Part shown: positions 38,720 through 48,900 of the stretch, piece after piece
Layout of the letters: each line of letters begins with the position of its first letter
How positions within the stretch are numbered: the first letter of the stretch is position 1
Source of the DNA: Valencia hispanica
Taxonomy: Eukaryota; Chordata; Actinopteri; Cyprinodontiformes; Valenciidae
Length of the DNA: 64,000 nucleotides
Direction of reading: 5' to 3'
NCBI GenBank assembly: GCA_963556495.2
Contig: OY747712.1
Span: forward strand, 28,555,735 to 28,619,734
Made by a program: the position numbers and the translations under genes
Notes under the pieces: model-generated
The model's database searches: none
What the model was told of the DNA's origin: nothing
Seen by the model: the letters and a program-made list of their open reading frames with translations, nothing else

Positions 38720-41431
38720 ATGGCGGCTAACAGAATAGCATGTATAGGGGTAAATGCCCTTTATTCCACCTTTTACGCACCGAAGCAGGTAATCTACTCA
38801 ATTTCATCACACATGTTGTGGCATAAGCTGCAGTCTTATGAAAGAAGTTCTCAGTTCTCTGATAGAGAAACTGAGGAAGTAACAGTGGGAATATTATTGG
38901 TCTAAATAGCTTCGTAACGTTAGCTTGGTTGATCATGCTAGTTTTCTTTGACAATTGTAAAGGTTTAAATGTTACTTAATGCACTGAGACTCACCTTTCT
39001 GTGTAGCGATGAAGTAAAAAAAAAAAAAGACGTGAATGTGGCTGTTGTGTTAAGCGCTTTGAGTGGTTAGGATGACTGGAAAGGCGCTATATAAACTCAG
39101 CCCGTTTACCACTCAGCTTTCCATTAACATGCTTGGATACACCAGCATGGATCTTTAACGTCGACCTTTTCTGGCTTACCTTTCTTGTGGAATGTGTCAG
39201 TCTGATTTGATTTGTAAGAAATCTGGGCTGTTATTTGCATACCTGGGACTAACTGTGTTGATGATGAGCAGGTACTGAGGAGATGCTGGGGAGCAGTGGA
39301 GCAGGTGAGAAGTTACTACGTTAACTGGAGGATGCTGAGAGATGTCAAGAGAAGACAGATGGCCTTTGAGTATGCTGATGAGAGGATACGTATCAATGCA
39401 CTGCGGAAGAACACCATCCTGCCCAAAGAACTTCAGGTAGAGCTCAGCATTTCTACAGGAGTGTTATTTATTGTGCTTACCTAGCAACATATAATAATAA
39501 ATACAAAATGGTCATCAAATATTCCTTGTTTTTCTAATAGTGCAGCTACAATCTGGATAAGTCACTATTGCAGAGTTACAGGCCAATCTCCAATCTTCCA
39601 TTAATCAACAAAGTACTGAGACTGCCCTTGTCAAAGTGTTCAATAACATCTGCTTAAATGCAGACTGTGGAAGAATCTCAGTGCTGGTTCTGTTGAACCT
39701 CAGTGCAGCATTTCACACTGACCATGATATTCTAATCAAGGGACTGGAGAGCTGGGTCGGACTCTCTGGTACACTACTTGACTGGTTCAAGGCTTACCTA
39801 AAAAACAGGGACTTCTTTGCATCACTAGGTAACTTTATATTGGAACTGAGAAAAATTACATGCAGAGTTTCTCAAGGTTCCATTTTGGGGCCCTTTTTAT
39901 GTAATATATCCTGCTGCTGCTGCTACCCCAGATTATAACAAGTAATAAGATAAGTTACCATAACTATGCAGATGATACACAGCTCTACATTACAATGTCC
40001 CCAGGTGACTGTTAGCCCATTCAAGCGCTGAGCAGATGCTTAGAACAAATCCGTGTGTGGATGTAGCATAACTTAAACAGCTGAATAGAAACAAAACAGA
40101 AGTAATTCTTTTTTGGAACAAAAGCCGAACCATCAAGAGTCAGCACACAGCTTTAGTTATTACAGCTAGAAACTACTGATCAGGCCCCAAATCTAGGTGT
40201 AGTGATGGATTCAGACCGGAACACTGAAAGACACATAAAGACAACTACAAAATTGAACTTCTGTCACATGAAGAACATTTCTAGGATTAAAGGATTAATC
40301 TCCCAACAAGATGTTGAGAAGCTCAACATCTTGACAAACTCGCGCATTCATTTAACTTTAGCCGAATTGATGTCTGCCAGGCAATTACAAGGTCAGCCTT
40401 CTATCACCGGAAGAACATTTCTAGGAATAAAGGACTGATGTCACAGCAGGACCTCGAAAAACTCCTCAATGTGTTTATCTTTAGTCGGATTGATTACTGC
40501 AACAGCGTCCTCACAGGTCTTCCTAAAAAGTAAGTAAGCCAGCTGCAACTGATCCAGAACGCTGATGCTCGTGTCCTCACTAGAACCAGAAAAGTAGAGC
40601 ACATCACCCCAGTTCTAAAGTCCTTACACTGGCTCCCTGTAGAAAAAAAAACTTTAAAATAATTTTTGCTGGTTTACAAATGACTGAATGGCTTAGCACC
40701 AAAATACATTAAAGATCTGTTGTTATTGTTGTTGTATCAACCATCCAGACCACTCAGGTCTTGTGGTTGAAGTCTACTCTGCATCCCCAGAATCAGATCA
40801 CAACATGGAGAATCAGCATTCAGTTTCTATGCTCCTCTAATCTGGAACAAACTTCCAAAAGACTGCTGAAACATTGAGTCCCTTTAAATCAAGGCTAAAA
40901 ACCCAGTGTTGAGTTGCCTTTGATTAACAATAACTGGAACATAGATTAAGTTAAGTCTTTATTCCAATAGTTTATTATGGCATTTGAGAAAATGTTATTT
41001 CTTGCTTGTTTGTTGTTTTATGTTTTCATTATGTAAAGCACCTCGAGTTGCCTTGTTGCTCAAATTTGCTATATAAATAAACTTGCCTTGTCTTAATATA
41101 GTTATTCTTAAAACATGAATAAGTTAGTTATATTATTTGTGGTGGATTATGTCTCTCAAAAGGAAAGTAAGTAAATATTGTGGTTTCAAATTATTAAAGG
41201 TATCAATTGAGAGCTAGTTTTAGAAACTTTATTTTATTTTTTTTGCAGGAAATAGCAGACAAGGAGATTGCAGCACTACCCAGAGACAGCTGCCCTGTGA
41301 GGATACGCAACAGGTGTGTGTTGACTTCCCGACCTCGGGGAGTGAAGAGAAGATGGAGACTGAGTCGTATTGTCTTCCGAGATCTAGCTGACCACAACCA
41401 GATGTCTGGAATCCTGAGGGCAAGGTGGTGA
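38720..41431 (+). CDS. mrps14: Mitochondrial ribosomal protein S14 (uS14m)
   Basis: Component of the small subunit of the mitochondrial ribosome; acts in mitochondrial translation. Three coding exons: 38720-38788, 39272-39436 and 41249-41431, giving 138 aa (human about 128 aa). Exon 1 encodes a divergent N-terminus with basic residues ([20 protein letters not shown]), consistent with mitochondrial targeting. Exon 2 has [20 protein letters not shown] and [19 protein letters not shown]. Exon 3 has [20 protein letters not shown], then [19 protein letters not shown], the signature of the uS14 family. All junctions are GT-AG and in phase. The three-exon layout matches the mammalian gene as I recall it. 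Intron 2 holds an L2 copy. A polyadenylation signal AATAAA is at 41575-41580. It lies head-to-head with tnw and 1.5 kb upstream of cacybp on the same strand. Confidence 0.95.
39035..39115 (+). repeat. SINE tail in mrps14 intron 1
   Basis: GTTAAGCGCTTTGAGTGGTT and AAAGGCGCTATATAAACTCA match the tail found at 950-1000. A poly(A) run sits just upstream. Confidence 0.6.
39545..41090 (+). mobile_element. L2 LINE in mrps14 intron 2
   Basis: Carries [63 protein letters not shown] (around 39965-39995), [19 protein letters not shown] and a 3' UTR ending TTGCTATATAAATAAACTTG near 41085. Multiple stops and a local duplication at about 40265-40440 show decay. Sense strand is the same as mrps14. Confidence 0.85.
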
Positions 41432-41580
41432 CTTTGGCCTTGTTGGACTTGTTATACAGATTGTGTCATTAAAAATGTGGCTGTTTGACAGGAGGGAGGA
41501 CATCAGCGTTTCAAAGTTGTGGATATATTCTGTTTGTTGTACAGTAATCTGCATTTATTTCCTCTGTTAAGTAAAATAAA

Positions 41581-42775
41581 ATTAGAATGTTATTCATGAA
41601 AAGAGAAAGTATAAGTTTCACTTCCTGTACACATAAAAATATTAATAAATCTTACTGTAAATGATCTCTTTCATTATTTATTTTGGGATGATTAAAATAT
41701 ATACACAAAGCAAGTCATAGTCCTATAAAAACGTTTTAAATTTTTTTATTTTACTGTGGTAATATTTATCCTTTGAATGTTTGCTAATTATTGCTTCAGG
41801 GTTCTATTTTATACGGTGTCATTTTGATAGAATTTCTAATGCCAAATTTGATGGGGACAGGCTGTAATTTATTCATACCAAAAAATATTAGAAAAGTTCT
41901 TCAATGATGTTATTATTTAGCTTTGAGATATGAAGCTTTTCAATGCTTGTCACCCATTTGTAATCAAGACAAGGTAACTGTTTGTTCTGTATCAAGCAAA
42001 ATAACCTTAAAAAGAGGTAAAGAGTTTAAAGTTGTCCACACTATGAATACAAATCTGCAAGGTTAGAGGCCAGCTATCATCTTTCAGATTTTTTTTTAAA
42101 AAGGTCAATAAAATTAAATGCTTTGTGAGCTGACTTCCAAATATAGCTCAAAGCAGAGTATAATGGTAAAATGTAAACAAACAAAAAGTTATTAGTCAGA
42201 GAAACAGCCAAGGCCAGACATAGCTTTAACAAAACCAGTTTTTGAAGTCAGTCCAAAATTAAATTATGAGAAGACTGTAATGAGACAGGAAATGTGTACA
42301 TTGGAGTCTGCAGCAACGAGATGAGCATATATGGTCTGAGTCCAAAAACAATTAGCTTAGAATAATTTAAAAAAACATGAAATTTGGTAACCTCATAGTT
42401 TATCTAGATCAGTTTATTTCCTTATACAAATCAAACTCAATTTGTGAAACATATATGTATGCCCTCTAACACTTGGATTAGCTGCTAAGAGTCCAGACAT
42501 TAACCTGTTTAAGACTGCGATGAAGACTTGCTATTTATACAATTTCTGGAAGAATTTTACACAACCTTTGATGAAAATGTTATATTTTTTACTATGAACA
42601 TAAAATACTGGTGGAATATCAGTTTAGAGAAGTATGTAATATAAAAATCCAGCAGGTTGTATAGTAGGTTATGTTGTTTATCCCACATCAAAATTGAGTT
42701 CAAGTGTTATTGTTGACATTACTTAAGTGGTTAATAACTGATTTTGTATTTTGAGAGTGCTGGTATTCATTCAAG
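41581..42775. other. Spacer between mrps14 and cacybp
   Basis: AT-rich, without a recognisable gene or repeat. The cacybp promoter region begins at its right end. Confidence 0.4.
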
Positions 42776-42790
42776 CCAGTAGGTGGCGGT
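42776..42790 (+). promoter_or_regulatory. CTCF-like motif upstream of cacybp
   Basis: CCAGTAGGTGGCGGT fits the 15-position CTCF core consensus CCASYAGRKGGCRSY at every position. It lies about 165 bp upstream of the cacybp ATG. Confidence 0.5.
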
Positions 42791-42954
42791 ATTGCGCATT
42801 TAGCCTTCGCGAGCAAACAGCAGAAAGTATAGGACGTCATCCGCTGGCTAGATTTTTTATGCAGGGTTAAAGGTAAAAGTAACAACTGTAGCAGTAGAGC
42901 TGCAGCAGCTAAGCCAACAAGCATCTGGGTGCAGCTCAGAAGTACAAGACCATA

Positions 42955-45900
42955 ATGGATTTAAAAGAACAGGTGGGCCTCAATTTAGGCGTCAGCATTC
43001 TGACTGAAAAGTTATAGTTTAAATACATATCCTTGAATTGATTTTACTTCTGCGACAGCAATTCAGTTTAATTAGCTAACTTTGAGTACATAGCCAACGC
43101 AAAACAATCCGAGGGTTACTGTTTCTATCTTACTACTTGAGTAACCTGTGTTTTCTGATTTAACACGTTAAGTTTCTAAATATGATTTTGGTATCTGGTT
43201 ATTAATGGCAGTGTGCGCTCATATCTGTGATGCTAACTTGGCTCTTAGCTTTGAATGGAGTTTGCTAGAACATTCTAGCAGCTTTTAGCTAGCCGGCGAC
43301 AACAGTACGCTGTCTCTTGGCTGGTAACTGCCGTGGCAACTAAACGGTAGTCACATGGTTTCAATATTTCCAACAACACTGCTTGTTATGGATATATTGT
43401 AGTGTGTTGTCAGGGTAATTTATGCTGTTTCTAGTCACCTTTTGCCGCTACAAGAAATTTGTATTGATTATTTTCGTTAAATATTTATGAGTGAATAAAC
43501 TCCAAAGTGTATGGGAATGTTTTGCGTTTAACCCACTGGAAGTGTAAAGACATCTAAAACCTTTCTAAACAATCAGGATAATTAACGTATTACCTATATT
43601 TTAAAAATATCAGCATTTTAGGCAAATAATTTTATTGTACACAGAAAAATGTCAACACATTGTTAAGCTTTCTGTTTGTATCTTTTGCCTCATATACACG
43701 TCTTCTCACTATGCTTCTCTGAGTTGTACCAAAGTCTATGATAAAGCTCAGAGGAGATCAGGATTTTTCAGCCGTGGCTCAAAAACCTTGGAACAAGTTG
43801 CCAAAAAGTATTAAGTAGGCTTCCTTATGTTGTCTTTAAGTCTCTCTTTGAAAATAAAACACTTATTTTCTGTAGTGTTTGACATCATGTGAATTAGTTT
43901 GTTTCTGTTTTTGTTTTGTTTTTCATTTCAGTCTATAAAGTATGTTTTATATCTGATTCTTTAGTTTTACGTTCTATTATTATTAATATTACTAAATATG
44001 TTGGGGTTTGATCTGTTTTAGAGCTGTGCAGCACTGTGGTTAAGTAAATTTGTTTTTTTTCATGGGCTGTATAAATAAAAAGATTTTGGATTTGCATTTG
44101 GATTTATCAGGTCACACCATACATATTATGTAATTGCTTCTTTATCAGTCTTTCACTCAATACTTCTTTATTTCATCTGAGTATTTCTAAATTTGCAGGT
44201 CTGTCTGGCAGGCTTGGTTATTTATGTTCCATCAACAATGTAGATGGGTAAACTTAGCATAACTTGCAAAACGGCACTGTGCTGTATGTAAAACTCCCCC
44301 TTTTTTGTCCAACACAGATCATTCAGCTAGAAGCAGACTTTCAGGAGTTGAGCTCCCTTTTGGAGAAGGCAGAGAGGAAAAGGGTACAGGACATCTTAAA
44401 ACAGGAACAGAAGAGGGTGGAGAAAGAACTTGCAACCAAACAACAACAGCAGCAGCAGCAGCAGGCTAAGAGAGAGGCAGACCCATCTGCAGCATCCAAA
44501 GTGGTGTACACCGTGAAGATCACCAACTATGGTATGTCTGTTTGAAATGAAGTTATCAGTTGAACTGCATACAAGAGCTTAAGAAGATTGTTTAAGAACT
44601 GTTTAGTTTTTTCACAACTGTGACAATTTACTCAAATTTCCTGCAGCATGGGACCAGTCTGAGAAGTTTGTGAAAATTTACCTGGATTTGAAAGATGTGC
44701 ACAAAATTCCAGCAGAAAATGTAGAAGTGGACTTTACAGAAAGGTAACGTGATAATCATCAAATAATATCCACACTGTTTATTCCTCTTGTGACAAAGTA
44801 TATAGTTACAGTTTTATTGTTTCTCTTGCAGGTCTTTTTCGGTGCTAATAAAAGACCTAAATGGCAAAAACCATCAGATGACTGTTCTTAACCTGTTGCA
44901 TCCAATTGATGAAAAGGACAGCTACAAAAAGGTGAGTATAAACGAGAGATACAAGGGCACCTGACTTCCAGTCCAGGTGTTTATCTTTTTAGCTATTGAT
45001 CCTGTGTTTATTCCACACATGAAGGCCTGACAGTTTCTCCCCGGTGTAGCTTGTATAATGCAGAAAACCACATATTAAACAGTTAGTTTGAGGGTAAAAC
45101 TCTTTCATTTTACAGAATAGACTTGCTGCAGGTTTCATTGTTTGCAGTCAGAACTTTGCTGCTTGAGCTTTTTCTTTCTCCATCTTTAGGACATAATTCA
45201 TATCTGCTTGTAAATTTGACATCTTCTATCCATCTCCTGTTTATAAAGCTTGGGCTATTTACTCTCAACGAAAAACACTTTTTGTGGTGTAATGGCTGTG
45301 ATCTGTGGCTTTAAAATGCCGGCTATCCATGTTTAAATGCAAATAATGTTTCTTGTATCTTTCTCAGCTTCATGTGTGCCGTGTGAAATCAACAGGGCTT
45401 CTTAAACCAATGTTTTTGTTTTTATATTATGTTTTTATATTTGGGGACTTTTGTGTAACTTGAAGCTCTATTTGGTTTTCTTTCAGGTAAAAACAGACAT
45501 GCTGTTGATCATGTTAAAAAAGCAGACGACAAAGAAGTGGGAGTGCCTTACAGCAGTGGAGAAAAGGTCAAAAGAGAAGGAGTAAGTTCAAAATGTATTC
45601 GTTGACTTCAAGTTAAGGAACATTTATTAATCTTGGCAGAGGTTTAGATAAAAATTATTACAGTATCTTGCAGAAATATTCATACTACTTAGACTTTTCC
45701 AGATTTTAACTTGTTACCACAACAAACTTCTGTGTATTTTATTAAGATTTTAGGTGAAAGACCAACCCAAAGTAGTGTATAGTTGTGAAGCGGGACAGAT
45801 TTTTTGGGTATCAAAATCTTTCACAAATAATATAAAAACTGTAGTGTGGATATGTTTCCAACCCATTTTAGTCTGATACCCCCTCAAGTGAATCCAATTG

Positions 45901-48900
45901 GTTTAAGATGTCACCTAATTTGTAGAGTTCACCTTTGTGTAATTTAATTGAATGTTATTTGAAGGCCTCAAACATTGACTAGTGGACATTGGTAAACAAA
46001 CACCATCATGAAGACCAAGTAACACACAATGGTCAAGGTCAGAGATAAAGTTACAAAGCAGTTTAAAGTAGAGTAGTGTTATAAAACAGTATTCCAGGCT
46101 CTTACACCACAGAAAGCACTGTTCTATATGTTATCTCAAAATGAAGAGTATTGCAGAACGGCAACTCTATCAAGACATGGCCGTCAGCGTACGACAACAG
46201 GCCAGGCAAGGAGAGCATTAATCAGAGAAACAGCCATGGCCAGGCAATTTTGTTTGTGTAGCACACTTTCAACAACAGTGTAATTCAAGGTGCTTTAAAA
46301 CAGCAGTAAAGCATAAAATACACAGAGCACATGACACGTAAAAACATTACTCAAAAGCAGACATGAATTTAGGAGAAAGTAAAAACAGCAAGCATGAAGC
46401 ACACACAAAAAATATACATAAATGCATTAATCAAAGTCACTCAAAGGCCGCTCAAAACAGATGGCTTTTAAGCCGTGATTTAAAAGAACTCAGTGTTTCT
46501 GCAGCTTTGCAGTTGTCTGGAAGTTTGTTCCAGATTAGAGGAGCATAGATACTGAACGCTGCTTCTCCATGTTTGGTTCTAATTCTAGGGATGTTGAGTA
46601 GACTGGAATTAGAGGACCTGAGTGGTCTGGTGGGTTGCTATAGTGACAGCAGATCTTCATCATACTTTGGTGCTAAGCCAGTAAAAGTAAAAGTATTTTG
46701 AAGTCTATTCTCTGAGCTACAGGGAGCCAGTTTAAGGACTTTAGAACTGGGGTGATGTGGTCTTCTTTCCTGGTTCTAGTGAGGACACGAGCAGCAGCAT
46801 TCTGGATCAGCTGCAGCTGTCTAATTGACTTTTTAGGCAGACCTGTGAGGACACTGTTGCAGTAATAAATCCAACTGGATGAGTTTTTGTGGTCCTTTTG
46901 CAACATTAGTCCTTTAATCCTAGAGATGTTCTTCAACTGATAGAAGGCCGATCTTGCTATTGCCTTTGTGAGCCTGAAGGCTCAGGTCTGAGTCCATTAC
47001 TACACCTAGATTTCGGGCCTGATCAGTAGTTTCTAGCTGTAATAACTGAAGTGGTGTGCTGACTTTTGATCGTTCCTTATTAGGTCCAAAAGTAATTACT
47101 TCTGTTTTGTTTCTGTTCAGCTGGAGAAAGTTATGGCACGTCCATCCATTGATCTTGCTCAATGTATTTTTAGGGTTTGGATGGGCTCAAAGTCACCTGG
47201 TGACATTATAATGTAGAGTTGAGTATCATCTGCATATGGTAGCTAAGCTTATTGGTTGTTATAATCTGGGCTAGTGGGAGCATATGGATATTAAATAAGA
47301 GGGGTCCCAGGATGGAGCCCTGGGGCAACCCACGTGTGATTTCTGTTCGTTCTGATGAAAACTTTCCTATTGAAACAAAGAAGTCCCTGTTCTTTAGGTA
47401 AGACTCAAAACAGCCAAGTACTGTACCAGAGAGTCTGACCCAGCTCTCCAGTCGTTCCAATAGTATATCATGATCAACAGTGTCAAATGCTGCACTGAGG
47501 TCCAACAGAACCAGCCCTGTGGTTCTACTACAGTCTGTATTTATGTGAATGTCATTGAAAACTTTGTTTAGGGCAGTCTCTGTGCTGTGGTGAGCACGGA
47601 AACTAGACTGAAAAACATCAAAACGGTTTGTCATTGTTATGAAGCTATTTAACTGCTGAAACACGGCTTTTTCAATAATCTTTCTGATGAAAGGAACATT
47701 AGTGATTGCCCTGTAGTTCTGCATTAACGTGTTTTCCAGATTATTCTTTTTTAGCAGTGGTTTAATAACTGCTGTTTTTAAAGCCTGGGGAATAACACCT
47801 GACAGGAGGGATGAGTTCACTATTTCAATCAGATCAGACCCAATGACAGGGAAAACTTTCTTAAGAAAGACTGTTGGTAGTACATCAAGACAGCAAGAGG
47901 AGGAGATTAATTGGTTAATGATTTCTTCAAGTTTTTTTTTTTTTTGTTTTGTTTAATTCATGGAATTCTGAAATTTTTTCTACATTGGTGTTAGTTGGGT
48001 ATAACATTGGTTTTCAGTTCAGTGCTGCGGTACAGACCGACAGTCTAATTGTTAGAATCTTTTCAGCGAAAAAGCTGGCAAATTAATTGCAGGCCCTGGT
48101 AGAATTTAGTTCAGGGGCTACTGTCACTGGAGGATTAGTTAGTCTTTCCACTGTTGCAAATAGTCTGTCCATTATTAAGGATTTCAGAGAAGAAAGTTTC
48201 CCTAGCATTTTTAAAGTTAACTGATATCTGTTCAGTCTCTTTGTATATCTCACAGCGAACTTGGAATAGAGTTTTCTGCCATTTTCTCTTGGCTCGTCGA
48301 CACTCCCTTTTTCACTATCTACCAGTGGATCGCTTGACCGCAGAAAATTTATACATGAGACTACTTTCACTTTAGTTGGAGCAATGGAATCCATGATGTC
48401 TGAGATTTTCACGAGGAAATTATCTACCAGCTTCTTTATAGAGCTGGAGATGAGGGGGATTTGGTGGAAGGGTAAATACTTTTAAAGGTTTCAACAGAAC
48501 TGTCCATGGGAAAACACTTTTTTACAGTTATCTCACTGTGGCTAGATATTTTAGCAGAGATTATACTTTTAAAAGAAAACATGGAAGAAAATGGTCAGAT
48601 GGGCAATATCAATTACCGAGATGTTTGATATATTTAAACCTTTGCTGATAATTAAGTCCCGAGTGTGTCCTCTATTGTGTGTTGGTTGTTTGACATGCTG
48701 GGTCCGAAGTTGTGAATAGTGTCACTTTATAATTTATTTTTTATCCCACGATTTTTTTCCCATTATTTATCACCCCAGTGCTCCTCAGTTCAGGTCCTGG
48801 GGTTCCGCTCTCTCTCTGTGCCGGGCCCGGAAGGGGCCCTTCACTGAAACCCAAGCCTCCTTCGTGCTTGGGGAGTGGGCAGGCCCCTCATTTCACCCGA

